The notes under the pieces are model-generated. The model made no database searches and had not been told where the DNA came from. It saw only the letters and a list, made by a program, of their open reading frames with translations. A stretch of 64,000 bases of DNA from assembly GCA_002397315.1 (NCBI GenBank), contig DHAE01000002.1:67242-131241 (forward strand). Direction: 5' to 3'. Positions 1 to 9,157 of this stretch are shown in pieces. The stretch is from Comamonadaceae bacterium UBA4962. GTDB lineage: Bacteria; Pseudomonadota; Gammaproteobacteria; Burkholderiales; Burkholderiaceae_C. Numbering within the stretch: position 1 is the first letter of the stretch; each line of letters begins with the position of its first letter. The position numbers and the translations under genes are program-made.

Positions 1-978
1 ATCGCCAGCTGGACGGCCGCGGCCACCAGCTACAGCGTGCACGGCCTGGCGATGCTGCCGTTCTACATCTACTACTCGATGTTCGGTTTCCAGCGCGTGG
101 GCGACGCCATCTGGGCCGCCGCCGACCAGCGTGCGCGGGGCTTCCTGCTGGGCGCCACGTCCGGCCGTACCACGCTGGGCGGCGAGGGGCTGCAGCACCA
201 GGACGGATCGAGCCACCTCGTGGCCGCCACCATTCCCAACTGCAAGGCCTACGACCCAGCCTACGCGGGCGAGCTGGCGGTGATCGTGGACGCGGGCATG
301 CGCGAAATGCTGGTGGAGCAGCGCGACGTGTTTTATTACGTCACGCTCATGAACGAGAACTACGCGCAGCCGGACCTGCCGGCGGGCGCGGCCGAGGGCG
401 TGCTGCGCGGCTGCTATGTGCTGGAAGGAGCCGGTGCGCGCGGCGACACCGCAGGCGAGGGCGGGGGCAGGGGCAGGGGCGAGGAAGCGGTGCCTGCCGT
501 TGCGGAAGAGGCGCCGAGGCAGGTCGCGCTGCTGGGCTCCGGCGCGATCCTCACCGAAGCGGTGAAGGCCGCCGCGCTGCTGGCTGCCGAGGGCATTGCC
601 GCCACGGTCGTCAGCGTGACGAGCTGGAGCGAACTGGCGCGCGACGGCGCGGCCTGCGAGCGGCGCTGGCTGGAGGGCGAGAGCCGCACCGGGCGCGAAG
701 GCGCGGGGCCCGAGGCCGGCGCGGATGCCGTACCGTGGCTCGCCCAGGTGCTGCAGGGCACGGCCGGCCCGGTCATCGCCGCCACCGACTACGTGCGCGC
801 GGTGCCGGAAACCGTGCGCGCCTTCGTGCCGCAGGGGCGCCGCTACCTCACGCTGGGCACGGACGGTTTCGGCCGCAGCGACACGCGCGCCGCGCTGCGC
901 GACCACTTCGGCGTGGATGCCGCGCACATCGCGCACGCGGCGCGGCAATGCCTGCGGCAGGCAGCTACCGCAACCTGA
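1..978 (+). CDS. aceE: Pyruvate dehydrogenase E1 component (AceE type), C-terminal part, 5' end outside window
   Basis: The frame is open from base 1 and ends at TGA 976-978. The fragment matches the C-terminal half of homodimeric E1 of the pyruvate dehydrogenase complex, which decarboxylates pyruvate with thiamine diphosphate and passes acetyl to E2. The conserved blocks FYIYYSMFGFQRVGD, DQRARGFLLG, GRTTLGGEGLQHQDG and YVTLMNENYAQP are all visible. After about residue 140 there is a glycine/arginine/glutamate-rich stretch (about 427-525) where the family normally has a short linker, so this may be a divergent paralogue rather than the main complex subunit. The C-terminal domain (DYVRAVPETVRAFVP to the end) is intact. 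Confidence 0.85.
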   Translation: MASWTAAATSYSVHGLAMLPFYIYYSMFGFQRVGDAIWAAADQRARGFLLGATSGRTTLGGEGLQHQDGSSHLVAATIPNCKAYDPAYAGELAVIVDAGMREMLVEQRDVFYYVTLMNENYAQPDLPAGAAEGVLRGCYVLEGAGARGDTAGEGGGRGRGEEAVPAVAEEAPRQVALLGSGAILTEAVKAAALLAAEGIAATVVSVTSWSELARDGAACERRWLEGESRTGREGAGPEAGADAVPWLAQVLQGTAGPVIAATDYVRAVPETVRAFVPQGRRYLTLGTDGFGRSDTRAALRDHFGVDAAHIAHAARQCLRQAATAT

Positions 979-997
979 GCTTGCCGGCTCGCGCCGC

Positions 998-1942
998 TCA
1001 GGTCGTCGCGGGCCCACCACCACCCACGGTGCGCACGAGGTGTTCGACGAAGAGCTGCACCGCCTCCGCCGGGTGGTCGCGGCTCCAGACCACGCCCACG
1101 GGGCCGAAGCGGATCGTGCGGTCCAGCGGCAGGATCCGCATGTTGCCGAGCGCCGCTTGGTATTCGGCCATGGCCTCGGAGCACACGCCGACGTAATCGC
1201 CCTGGTGCACCAGGGCCTGCAGCGTGGTGATGGCGGCGGTTTCCACCCTGGGCAGCAGCCAGGGCGCGCCGCTGTCGAGCAGGGCCGCGTCCAGTTGCGA
1301 GCGCATCAGCGTGCCCTTGGGCGGCATGATCCAGTTCTCGTCCACGAGGTCGCCCAGCCGCACCGGGCCCTGTGCATCCCACAGGCGGCTTGCACGCCCC
1401 ACCACAAGGCAGACGTTGTCCTCGAACAGCTCGCGGTGCTCCAGCCGTGCCTGGTGGGCGCGTGCGTCCAGCGACCCGATCACCACGTCGAGCTGGCGGT
1501 TCTCCAGCCCTTCGAGCAGGTTGCCGAACGGGCTCTCCGACACGGTCACCGAGATGTACGGATGCTGCGCCTGGAAGTCTGCCAGCGCCTGCGGCATGCC
1601 GCGCGCCACGCCGGCCCACACGCTGCCGATGTGCAGGCGTGCGCTGCGCCCCTCGGCCACCGCGCCAAGCTCCAGCTGCGTGCGCGAGATGTCCCCCAGC
1701 ACGCCGATGGCCAGCCGCTTCATGATGCGCCCGGCCGGCGTGAGCTGGATGCGGCGTCCCCGCGTGACGAGCGGCATGCCCACCAGCCCCTCCAGGTCGG
1801 CCAGCCAGTGCGACATGGCCGACTGCGTCATGTGCATGCGCAGCGCGGCTTCGGTGAGCGTGCCGGCCTCGTCCAGCACCAAAAACGATTCGAGGTGCTT
1901 CACCTTCAGCCGGCGGGCCCAGGCGACTTGTTCATAAGACAT
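998..1942 (-). CDS. LysR-family transcriptional regulator
   Basis: 314 residues, the usual LysR size. An N-terminal winged helix (about 12-75; LESFLVLDEAGTLTEAA, then MTQSAMSHWLADLEGLVG) is followed by the two-lobed effector-binding domain. The ATG at 1942 is preferred over an in-frame TTG six bases upstream. The gene diverges from the Bug/gamma-glutamyltransferase pair across a gap of about 127 bp, the classic layout in which a LysR protein controls the divergent operon. The ligand cannot be told from sequence; an organic acid or glutamyl compound is a guess from context. Confidence 0.9.
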   Translation of the reverse strand: MSYEQVAWARRLKVKHLESFLVLDEAGTLTEAALRMHMTQSAMSHWLADLEGLVGMPLVTRGRRIQLTPAGRIMKRLAIGVLGDISRTQLELGAVAEGRSARLHIGSVWAGVARGMPQALADFQAQHPYISVTVSESPFGNLLEGLENRQLDVVIGSLDARAHQARLEHRELFEDNVCLVVGRASRLWDAQGPVRLGDLVDENWIMPPKGTLMRSQLDAALLDSGAPWLLPRVETAAITTLQALVHQGDYVGVCSEAMAEYQAALGNMRILPLDRTIRFGPVGVVWSRDHPAEAVQLFVEHLVRTVGGGGPATT

Positions 1943-2069
1943 GAGCAAATGCTAATGGATCCATCGGGCGAATTCGCTGGTGCGCCCGCGACGCGGCCCG
2001 AATAATTCCCGAGAGCAGCGGTGCGTGCGCACCGCCCCGGTACCCCCATCCCTTCGGAGACTGCACACC

Positions 2070-3065
2070 ATGAAGAAAATTTCCTGTATTGCCAAGCTCG
2101 CGGCCGCCGCGCTGGCCTCCTGGGCCATGGCCGGCACGCCCGCCGCGGCACAGGACGCCGCCGGCTATCCCGGCACCCGCCCCATCCGCCTCGTGGTGTC
2201 GCAGCAGGCCGGCGGCAGCTCCGACACCGTCGCGCGCCTCTGGGCCGAACATGCGGGCAAGGCGCTGGGCGCCAACATCGTGGTGGAGAACAAGCCTGGC
2301 GCGGGCGGCATCATCGCGGCGCAGCAGGTGCTCGGCCAGCCGGCCGATGGCTACACGCTGATGTTCGGCGGCGTGTCGCAGATGGTGCTCAACAAGTTCG
2401 TCTACAAACCGCTGCCGTACGACCCGGAGAAGGACTTCACGGGCGTCGGCATGCTGAGCACCGTGCCCTTCGTGCTGGTGGCGAATCCCGAGACCGGCTT
2501 CAAGTCGCTGGACGACCTGGTGAAGTACGCCAAGGCGCATCCGGGCGAGCTGAACTTCTCGTCTTCCGGCCTCGGCAATTCGACGCAGCTGGCGGTCGAA
2601 CTGCTGCAGAAAAAGCTCGGCATTTCCATGACGCACGTGCCCTTCAAGGGCGAGCCCGACGGCCTCATGGCGACCATCGGCGGCCAGACGCAGGTGATGG
2701 CGCCCGTGGCCGGCACGGCGCTGCCGCACATCAAGAGCCGCAAGGTGGTGCCGCTGGTGGTGCTGGCGCCTTCGCGCCTGGCGGAACTGCCCGACGTGCC
2801 GGCCGCCAACGAACTGGGCGTGAAGGACTTCGACACCATGGGCTGGAGCGGCATCGTCGCCCGGGCCGGCACGCCGCCCGCGATCATCGCCAAGCTGCAC
2901 GAGGGCACGCGTGCTTTCCACGCCAGCGCCGAGGTGCAGGCCAAGCTGCGCGCGATGAGCGCGATCCCTATGGCCGGCCCCGCCAGCCAGCTCATGGACG
3001 TGACGCGCCGCGACACGCGGGCCTGGGGCCCGACGCTCGACGCGTTGAACCTGAGCGGCAAATGA
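2070..3065 (+). CDS. Tripartite tricarboxylate transporter substrate-binding protein (Bug family)
   Basis: 331 residues. A Sec signal peptide (MKKISCIAKLAAAALASWAMAG, cleavage near AAAQ-D) marks a periplasmic protein. The mature part has Bug-family hallmarks: PIRLVVSQQAGGSSDTVAR near the start, the PGAGGIIAAQQV motif, and a late APPAIIAKL-like block. Bug proteins bind carboxylates, often for TctAB-type transporters or for sensing. The start at 2070 has a CGGAGA sequence 9 bp upstream. The downstream gamma-glutamyltransferase overlaps its stop, so the two are co-transcribed and the ligand may be a glutamyl or related compound (inference). Bug genes are greatly expanded in Comamonadaceae. Confidence 0.88.
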   Translation: MKKISCIAKLAAAALASWAMAGTPAAAQDAAGYPGTRPIRLVVSQQAGGSSDTVARLWAEHAGKALGANIVVENKPGAGGIIAAQQVLGQPADGYTLMFGGVSQMVLNKFVYKPLPYDPEKDFTGVGMLSTVPFVLVANPETGFKSLDDLVKYAKAHPGELNFSSSGLGNSTQLAVELLQKKLGISMTHVPFKGEPDGLMATIGGQTQVMAPVAGTALPHIKSRKVVPLVVLAPSRLAELPDVPAANELGVKDFDTMGWSGIVARAGTPPAIIAKLHEGTRAFHASAEVQAKLRAMSAIPMAGPASQLMDVTRRDTRAWGPTLDALNLSGK

Positions 3066-4708
3066 GGAACGCCATGACCCCGGAAGCCATGGTGTCCTGC
3101 CCGCAGCCCGAAGCGGCCGAATCGGGCATCGAGATCCTGCGCGCGGGCGGCAATGCGGTGGATGCCGCCGTCGCCACCGCGCTCGCCCAGACCGTCGTGG
3201 ACCCGCTCATGTGCGGCATCGCCGGCTTCGGTACGGCGGCCGTCTGCATGCAGGGCGCGAACGGGCCCGCGGCCCACGAATACTTCGACTTCCATGCGCC
3301 CGCGCCGCTCGCCTGCCGGGAGGACATGTGGGCCGATCTGCTCGAAGGCGAGACCCGGGACGGCTTCGGCTTCATCCTGAAGGGCCGCGTAAACGACATC
3401 GGCCCGCAGTCCATCGCCACGCCGGCCACGCTCAGGGGGCTGGAGGCCATGCACCGGGCCCACGGCCGCCTGCCGTGGAAGCACGTGGTGGCGCCGGCTA
3501 TCGCCTGGGCGCGCGAGGGCTTCTTCGTGCGGCCCGGCATGCATGCCTTCTGGATCGACGAGCCCACCATGGGCCGCGCCAGCAACCTCGACCGCCTGCG
3601 CTACAGCGACGAAGGCCGCGCGCTCTACTGCCGCCCGGACGGCTCGCCCAAGCCGATCGGCACACCCCTGGCCAACTCTGGCATGGCAGGCGTGCTGGAA
3701 CAGGTGGCCGAGGAAGGCATCGCCCCGTTCTACGAAGGCGAACTCGCCGCCCGCATGGTGGAGCACGTGCGGTCGGTCGGCGGCCTGTTGACGCGCGAAG
3801 ACCTGGCCCGCTACGCGGTGCGCCGCACGGCCCCGCTCACCGGCAGCTACCGCGGCCGCACCGTCACCACCAACCAGCCCCCGGGCGGTGGCGCCATGCT
3901 GCTGCAGATGCTGAACATCCTGGAGAACTTCCCGCTCGCGGAAATGGAGCACAACGGCCCGGCCTACCTGCGCCTGCTCAGCGAGGCGATGAAGAAAGCC
4001 ACGTCGGACAAGGACCGCCACATCGGCGATCCGGCCTTCGTGGAGGTGCCGCTGGAGCACCTGCTCTCCAAAGAAGGTGCGGCGCGCGTGGCCGAAGACA
4101 TCCGCGCAGGCCGCCGCTTCCGCGTGGAGCGCGTGAACCCCGGCGCGCCCGTGCCGCGCGACACCACGCACCTGAGCGTGGTGGACGGCGACGGCAACTG
4201 CGTGTCGATGACGCACTCGCTCGCCATGCCCTCGGGGGTGATCACGCCGGGCATGGGCTTTTTCTACAACGGCTGCATGGGCGTGTTCGATCCGCGCCCC
4301 GGCCGCGCGGGCAGCATCCAGCCGGGCAAGAGCCGCTTCACATCGTCGTGCCCGAGCATCGTCTTCCGGGACGGCAAACCCGAGATCGTGCTCGGCGCGC
4401 CGGGCGGCACGCAGATCGCCATGGGCGTGCTGCAGGTGCTGCTCAATATGATCGACCACGGCATGGGCATGCAGGAGGCCGTCTCGGCACCGCGCTTCTC
4501 CTCCACCAGCAATTCCATCGACGTGTGCAACCGCATCCCGCGCTACGTCACGCGCGAACTGCAGGCGGACGGGTACGAGGTGTTCCGCAACCCGTACAAC
4601 TACACCATCGGCTGGGTGCACGGCGTGCAGATCGGGGCGGATGGCCGCCTGCACGGCGGCGCCGATCCGGGGCGCGACGGGGTGGCGCTGCGCACGGCCG
4701 TGGCCTGA
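3062..4708 (+). CDS. Gamma-glutamyltransferase family protein
   Basis: 548 residues, standard for the Ntn-hydrolase gamma-glutamyltranspeptidase family, which transfers or hydrolyses gamma-glutamyl groups. The precursor cleaves itself before a threonine, seen here as DTTHLSVVD (Thr near residue 368); the N-terminal block PEAAESGIEILRAGGNAVDAA and the late GAPGGTQIA region are also typical. No signal peptide is visible, so it may act in the cytosol, unlike the periplasmic E. coli enzyme. The ATG at 3062 overlaps the upstream TGA (ATGA); an alternative ATG lies at 3074. Translational coupling to the Bug protein suggests uptake plus processing of one substrate. Confidence 0.87.
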   Translation: MRNAMTPEAMVSCPQPEAAESGIEILRAGGNAVDAAVATALAQTVVDPLMCGIAGFGTAAVCMQGANGPAAHEYFDFHAPAPLACREDMWADLLEGETRDGFGFILKGRVNDIGPQSIATPATLRGLEAMHRAHGRLPWKHVVAPAIAWAREGFFVRPGMHAFWIDEPTMGRASNLDRLRYSDEGRALYCRPDGSPKPIGTPLANSGMAGVLEQVAEEGIAPFYEGELAARMVEHVRSVGGLLTREDLARYAVRRTAPLTGSYRGRTVTTNQPPGGGAMLLQMLNILENFPLAEMEHNGPAYLRLLSEAMKKATSDKDRHIGDPAFVEVPLEHLLSKEGAARVAEDIRAGRRFRVERVNPGAPVPRDTTHLSVVDGDGNCVSMTHSLAMPSGVITPGMGFFYNGCMGVFDPRPGRAGSIQPGKSRFTSSCPSIVFRDGKPEIVLGAPGGTQIAMGVLQVLLNMIDHGMGMQEAVSAPRFSSTSNSIDVCNRIPRYVTRELQADGYEVFRNPYNYTIGWVHGVQIGADGRLHGGADPGRDGVALRTAVA

Positions 4709-4811
4709 GCGGGGCGGCCTGCCGCGGCGGCGGCGGGGGGCATGCCGAACGGCTGTAGGCCGGCGCCGCGTGCGGTCCCGGCTCATCGGCAGGGCCGGTA
4801 CACTGCGCGGC

Positions 4812-5474
4812 ATGGTGGAGTTCCGCCCCTGTCTCTCGCCCGTTCGTCCCCGCCGTACCGCCGCGCCAGTGCCCGTGTTCCCGACTTCCATCTGCCCGCC
4901 ACTCCGGACGTTGTTCCTCCGCGCGACGGCGTCGCGATACCTGCGCACCCTGGCCCTGGGCGCCTTGTTGGCCTGGCTGGCCGCCTGGCATGGCGCGGCA
5001 CTGTCCCAAGGCCTGTCCGGCACCGATGCCAAGACCCGGTCCGTCACGCAGACCGTGCTCGGCATCGTCGGCTACACCCGCTGGCCCGGCGATCCCCAGC
5101 CCGTGCGGCTCTGCGTGGTGGGCCCCACCGAGTACGCCGACGAACTCCTGCAGGGCGCCGAGCCCTCCCATTCCCGCCGCATCGAGGTGCGCCGCCTGCG
5201 GTGGGACGATGCCGCGCTCCCCGCCTCCTGCGACGGCATCTATGCGGGCCGTCTGGACGACGAGGAATGGCGGAGGCTGGCGGAGCGGATCGGCCCGCAG
5301 GCCGTCCTGTCGATCGGCGAGCGGCGTGAACTGTGCCGCATCGGCTGCATGTTCTGCCTGGACGTGCGGCCGGAGGGGGTGGGCTTCGAGAGCAACCCGG
5401 AAGCGGTCGCGCGCAGTGGCGTGCGGGTCAATCCCCGCGTGCTGCAGCTGTCTCGCCGGAAGGCCGGCCCGTGA
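4812..5474 (+). CDS. yfiR: YfiR-family periplasmic regulator of a diguanylate cyclase
   Basis: 220 residues. The ATG at 4812 gives a hydrophobic N-terminal segment (LALGALLAWLAAWHGAAL) that acts as signal or anchor. The rest fits the YfiR (DUF4154) family: VTQTVLGIVGYTRWP, VRLCVVGP, then ERRELCRIGCMFCLDV near the end. In the Pseudomonas and E. coli YfiBNR system YfiR binds and represses the inner-membrane cyclase YfiN from the periplasm. The stop overlaps the GTG start of the next gene, which encodes such a cyclase, and this supports the assignment. No yfiB lipoprotein gene follows, so the release input is missing here or located elsewhere. Confidence 0.82.
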   Translation: MVEFRPCLSPVRPRRTAAPVPVFPTSICPPLRTLFLRATASRYLRTLALGALLAWLAAWHGAALSQGLSGTDAKTRSVTQTVLGIVGYTRWPGDPQPVRLCVVGPTEYADELLQGAEPSHSRRIEVRRLRWDDAALPASCDGIYAGRLDDEEWRRLAERIGPQAVLSIGERRELCRIGCMFCLDVRPEGVGFESNPEAVARSGVRVNPRVLQLSRRKAGP

Positions 5475-6721
5475 CGCAGGCCGCCCAGCCCGAGCCCGCC
5501 CGACGCGCCTGGCAGGAAACCTTGCGCGCCACGGTGCTGCGCGCGCACTTGAGCATGGCGCTGCTGGCCGTGGCTCTCGCGGGCGTGCTGCTCGTGCTGG
5601 CCGGGCTGGTGACCCTGCGGTTCTACGTGGACAGCAACCTGCAGCTGGTGGCCCGTTCGCTGGCCTATACGGTGGAAGCGGCCGTGGTGTTCGACGACCG
5701 CGCCGAGGCCGAGTCCACGCTGCGCCGCATGGTGCAGGACGAGGGCGTCGCCGAAGCCCGGGTGACCGATGCGCAAGGCGCCGTCTTCGCCGAATGGCGA
5801 TCGGAACGCAACGACCTCGCGGGGCAGCTGGCCCGTGCCCTGGCGGCGCTGGCGATGCTGGAGCCCGTCTCCGAGCCCATCCTCTACGACGGGGAACCTG
5901 CCGGATCCGTCACGCTGCGCAGCGACGGCCTGGGGCTGCTGCGGTTCGTCGCCACCGGGCTCATCCTTTTGCTGCTGTGCAGCTCGGTGAGCGGGGCGGT
6001 GGGCACCTGGATGGCGCGGCGCATGCTGCGCGACATGGTGGTGCCGCTGCAGGCGCTGGCGGGTGTGGCGCGCACGGTGCGCCGCACGCAGGCTCGGGGC
6101 CTGCGCGTTCCGCCCGCGCGCATCGCCGAGATGGATGCGCTGGGCGACGACTTCAACGCGCTCCTGGTGGAGCTCGAACGCCGCGAAGCGCTGCTGGAGC
6201 AGCGCAACGAGGAACTCTCTCGGCAGGCCCTGCACGACAGCCTGACCGGGCTGCCCAACCGGGCGTGCTTCGAACAGCATCTGCAGGCCCGGCTCGCCGA
6301 GGCGCGCAGGGCGGGCACTTCGGTCGCGCTGCTGTTCCTGGACAACGACCATTTCAAGTCCGTGAACGATCGCCACGGGCACGCTGCCGGCGACGCCCTG
6401 CTCGTGGCCGTGGCGCAGCGCTTGCGTGCCCAGCTTCGGGAGTCGGACCTCGTCGCGCGCCTCGGCGGCGACGAATTCGCCATCGTGATGGCGCCGGCCC
6501 AGAGCACGCAGGATGCGGAGCGCATGGCGGACCGCGTAGTGCGCGCCATGCGCGAGCCGGTGCCGCTGCCCGGCGGCGCGCGACTGCAGGCGTCGGTGAG
6601 CGTCGGCGTGGCGCTGTTCCCCCAGCATGCGCAGGACATCGCAGGACTGCTGCGCGCCGCCGACGACGCCATGTACGAGGTCAAGGCCGAGGGCCGCGGC
6701 CACCACCGCATGGCGGCCTGA
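5471..6721 (+). CDS. yfiN: YfiN-like membrane diguanylate cyclase (HAMP-GGDEF)
   Basis: 416 residues from a GTG at 5471 that overlaps the yfiR stop (GTGA). Transmembrane segments near residues 28-50 and 156-178 flank a periplasmic sensor domain; a HAMP linker follows and then a GGDEF domain. The active site GGDEF is intact near residue 331, and an RxxD inhibitory site (RESD) sits five residues before it, so the enzyme should make c-di-GMP and be product-inhibited. The pairing with yfiR indicates periplasmic control of biofilm-type output. A second cyclase lies on the prophage at 43,856. Confidence 0.85.
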   Translation: MTQAAQPEPARRAWQETLRATVLRAHLSMALLAVALAGVLLVLAGLVTLRFYVDSNLQLVARSLAYTVEAAVVFDDRAEAESTLRRMVQDEGVAEARVTDAQGAVFAEWRSERNDLAGQLARALAALAMLEPVSEPILYDGEPAGSVTLRSDGLGLLRFVATGLILLLLCSSVSGAVGTWMARRMLRDMVVPLQALAGVARTVRRTQARGLRVPPARIAEMDALGDDFNALLVELERREALLEQRNEELSRQALHDSLTGLPNRACFEQHLQARLAEARRAGTSVALLFLDNDHFKSVNDRHGHAAGDALLVAVAQRLRAQLRESDLVARLGGDEFAIVMAPAQSTQDAERMADRVVRAMREPVPLPGGARLQASVSVGVALFPQHAQDIAGLLRAADDAMYEVKAEGRGHHRMAA

Positions 6722-6763
6722 CGCCCAGTCCAGCCCAGTCCAGCCCAATCCAGCCCAGACCGG
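6722..6763. repeat. Four imperfect tandem 10-bp repeats
   Basis: About four copies of a CAGCCCARTC decamer directly follow the yfiN stop, with small differences between copies. They lie between two convergent genes. No hairpin or function is evident. Confidence 0.5.
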
Positions 6764-6779
6764 CCGAGAGGGTGCGGGG

Positions 6780-7670
6780 TCAGCCGCCGGGACGGAAATA
6801 CGCGTCCAGCACCGGCATCAGCACCGGGAATTCCTGCGCGAAGCGATCGCGGCTGACGAAATAGGCCTCGCAGGCCACGGCGAAGAATTCCGCGGGTGCG
6901 GTGGCGCCGTAGGCATCGAGCCACGGCCGCTCGCCGCCGAACCGTTCGGCGATGATGACGCGCTCGCGGAAGTCCTCGTACGCCGGCTCCCAGGCCGCAC
7001 GCCAGCGCTCGCGCGCCGCACCCGGGCTCTGCGTGCCGAGAAAACCCGCGGGCAGGGGCGGATAGCCGTCCGCGCCGCCATTGCGCATGTCCAGCTTGTG
7101 CGCGAACTCGTGCACCACCACGCTCGTGCCGCTGCCCCGTTCACCCGCCGACAGCGGCCGTCCGGCGCCGTCCACGGCGGGCCAGCTCAGCATCACCGGG
7201 CCGCGCTCCATCGCCTCGCCAAGCAGCACTTCGTCGTAGTCGTGCACCACGCCGGCTTCGTCCACGGCCTGCCGGCGCGCCACGGCCTCGCCGGGATGCA
7301 CCACGATGCCCACGAAATCGTCGTACCACGCCAGGGCCTTGGCCGGCTCGCCCCAGTGCAGGAGCGGCAGGCAGGCCTGCGCGGCGATCGCCACCGCCAT
7401 GGCGTCGGTCACTTCCAGCCCGTGGACGCCGGTGAATTCCTTGCGCTGCAGGAAGAGTGCGCTCAGTGCGCGCAGCTTGGCCTGGTCCTGCAGCGAAAGC
7501 GCGCCCAGGAAGGCGTAGCGCTGCACGGTCTGCAGCCACAGCGTGGCCGGGATCTCCGGCACGGGCGCGAGCGTGGAGCGCACACGGCGCGAAAGCCGGT
7601 TCAGGAGGCGGATGAAGCCGGAAGCGGGGGCAGGGGAGGTGGCCGGAGCGGGCGCGGGGGTGGCGGGCAT
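6780..7670 (-). CDS. mtfA: MtfA-like zinc peptidase
   Basis: 296 residues. The zincin motif HEFAH with the following KLD (about residues 185-192) is the MtfA signature. MtfA is a cytosolic zinc-dependent peptidase that in E. coli binds the glucose-phosphotransferase regulator Mlc. Other family blocks are LSLQDQAKLRALSALFLQRKEF and the late AEFFAVACEAYF segment that carries a metal-ligand glutamate. The N-terminus has about 20 extra Ala/Pro-rich residues compared with E. coli, so a downstream start is possible. It is convergent with yfiN and only 4 bp from the lpxH stop. Confidence 0.85.
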   Translation of the reverse strand: MPATPAPAPATSPAPASGFIRLLNRLSRRVRSTLAPVPEIPATLWLQTVQRYAFLGALSLQDQAKLRALSALFLQRKEFTGVHGLEVTDAMAVAIAAQACLPLLHWGEPAKALAWYDDFVGIVVHPGEAVARRQAVDEAGVVHDYDEVLLGEAMERGPVMLSWPAVDGAGRPLSAGERGSGTSVVVHEFAHKLDMRNGGADGYPPLPAGFLGTQSPGAARERWRAAWEPAYEDFRERVIIAERFGGERPWLDAYGATAPAEFFAVACEAYFVSRDRFAQEFPVLMPVLDAYFRPGG

Positions 7671-7674
7671 GCCG

Positions 7675-8472
7675 CTATCTGGGGACGAGGCGGATGCGTT
7701 CCAAGCCCGCGTCGCTGAGGCGCAACGCTTCGGCGCGCGGCACCGAGGCTTCCAGATCCCAATCGGTGAGCACGTGCCGGGCCAGGGCGTGGCCTTCGGC
7801 GGCCTCGCCCAGTGCGTGGTCGGCCGGCAGGTGGGTGTGCCCGTGGATCAGCGCGTGTGCGTGCGCGGCGTGCAGCCACTGCAGCGTGGCGGCGTCGTCC
7901 ACATCGCCGTAGAAGGCGTTGCCCGCCTGCTTGCGGGCCTCGCTTTCGGCGCGCGCGCTGCGGCCCTGCGCGCGGCGCTCCGCGAGCGGGCGTGCGAGCA
8001 ACTGCGCCTGCCATTGCGGATCGCGCGCGATGGCGCGGAATTTCTGGTAGGGCACGTCGGCCAGGCACAGCGCATCGCCATGGCTCAGGAGCCAGCGGCG
8101 GCCCGCGAAAACGAGCACGGTGGGGTCCTGCAGCACGGGAATGCCCGTGGCCTGCGTGAACCCGGCACCCACGAGGAAGTCGCGGTTGCCGTGCATGAAA
8201 TACAGCGCCCTGCGCGATGCGGCCTGCCGCAGGCGCGCGCAGCACGCGGCCTCGAAGCTGCCGGGTTCGTGCAGGGCATCGTCGCCCACCCAGACCTCGA
8301 AGACGTCGCCCAGCAGGAACACCGCATCGGCCGGCGTCGTGTCCAGGTAGTGGAAGAGGGCCTCCACCGTGCGGGGGTGGTCCGCCTCCAGATGCAGGTC
8401 GGAAATGAAATCGATCGCGCGCCACGTGTCGGGCGCCACGAACTCCCGGATGTCGGGCACAGGCAGGCTCAT
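7675..8472 (-). CDS. lpxH: UDP-2,3-diacylglucosamine diphosphatase LpxH
   Basis: 265 residues from the ATG at 8472 (MSLPVPDIREF). A calcineurin-like phosphoesterase with all metal motifs: SDLHL, GDVFE, HGNRD, LSHGD and HGHTH. LpxH cleaves UDP-diacylglucosamine to lipid X and UMP in lipid A synthesis at the inner membrane face. Open frame continues upstream, but that part is a dispersed intergenic repeat (see 8543-8652), not coding. It lies downstream of the cytosolic cyclophilin ppiB; close linkage of lpxH to a cyclophilin gene is common in proteobacteria. Confidence 0.92.
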   Translation of the reverse strand: MSLPVPDIREFVAPDTWRAIDFISDLHLEADHPRTVEALFHYLDTTPADAVFLLGDVFEVWVGDDALHEPGSFEAACCARLRQAASRRALYFMHGNRDFLVGAGFTQATGIPVLQDPTVLVFAGRRWLLSHGDALCLADVPYQKFRAIARDPQWQAQLLARPLAERRAQGRSARAESEARKQAGNAFYGDVDDAATLQWLHAAHAHALIHGHTHLPADHALGEAAEGHALARHVLTDWDLEASVPRAEALRLSDAGLERIRLVPR

Positions 8473-8542
8473 GACGGTACGGGAGGAAGACGAGTGCGTT
8501 CGCGCCGGGCTCACGGCCCTGTATCCCGCGCGGCGTTCGCGA

Positions 8543-8652
8543 ATCGAAAGGCCGCGGAGCAGGCCACGCCAGCAGACGCCGTGGAACCGGCTTTGCCGGG
8601 CCACTGGCGTCGTCCCCCCGGGGGGAAGGCGCGAAGCGACTCAGGGGGAATC
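8543..8652 (-). repeat. Dispersed intergenic repeat, copy 1
   Basis: The reverse complement of 8543-8614 closely matches 16,042-16,111 (about 65 bp with few differences; shared core GGTTCCACGGCGTCTGCTGG). The next bases (8,615-8,650, reverse complement CCCCCTGAGTCGCTTCGCGC) resemble the CCCCCTGAGCGGCTGCGCCG that opens the second copy region at about 15,905. Both copies lie between genes, after a stop codon, so this is a family of intergenic elements and not a gene. Confidence 0.7.
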
Positions 8653-9157
8653 AGACCACCACGGCCTTCTCGATGATGACGTCGTCCTTCGGCACGTCGT
8701 CATGGAAGCCCTTGCGGCCGGTCTTCACGCCCTTGATCGCGTCCACGACTTCGGTCCCCTTGACCACCTTGCCGAACACGGCGTAGCCCCAGCCCTGGGC
8801 GGACGGCGCGGTGTGGTTCAGGAAGCCGTTGTCGGCCACGTTGATGAAGAACTGCGCGGTGGCCGAATGCGGGTCGCTCGTGCGGGCCATGGCCACGGTG
8901 TACTTGTCGTTCTTCAGGCCGTTCTGGGCCTCGTTCTCGATCGCGGCGTCGGTGCCCTTCTGGTTCATGCCGGGCTCGAAGCCGCCGCCCTGGACCATGA
9001 AGCCGGGGATCACGCGGTGGAAGATCGTGTTGTCGTAGTGGCCCTTCTTCACGTAGGCGAGGAAGTTCTCGGTGGACTTGGGCGCCTTCTCGGCGTCGAG
9101 TTCGATGACGATCACGCCGTGGCCGGCGATGTGGAGTTCGACTTGCGGATTGCTCAT
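8651..9157 (-). CDS. ppiB: Cytoplasmic peptidyl-prolyl cis-trans isomerase (cyclophilin, PpiB type)
   Basis: 168 residues without signal peptide ([12 protein letters not shown]). Cyclophilin core motifs are present: [15 protein letters not shown] with the catalytic arginine, [12 protein letters not shown] and [11 protein letters not shown]. It catalyses proline isomerisation during cytosolic folding. An AAGGAA sequence precedes the ATG at 9157. It follows the periplasmic paralogue ppiA after about 180 bp, so the two are tandem duplicates with different compartments. Confidence 0.92.
   Translation of the reverse strand: MSNPQVELHIAGHGVIVIELDAEKAPKSTENFLAYVKKGHYDNTIFHRVIPGFMVQGGGFEPGMNQKGTDAAIENEAQNGLKNDKYTVAMARTSDPHSATAQFFINVADNGFLNHTAPSAQGWGYAVFGKVVKGTEVVDAIKGVKTGRKGFHDDVPKDDVIIEKAVVV

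Noticed and set aside
2402..5065. Very long minus-strand open frame opposite the Bug, gamma-glutamyltransferase and yfiR genes
   Set aside because: It mirrors strongly coding plus-strand genes; its translation is His/Arg/Ala-rich with no domain. Such antisense frames are expected at this GC content.
7675..8604. LpxH start at 8,604
   Set aside because: The extra 44 residues come from the intergenic repeat that also occurs at 16,042; homologues start at the MSLP methionine (8,472).
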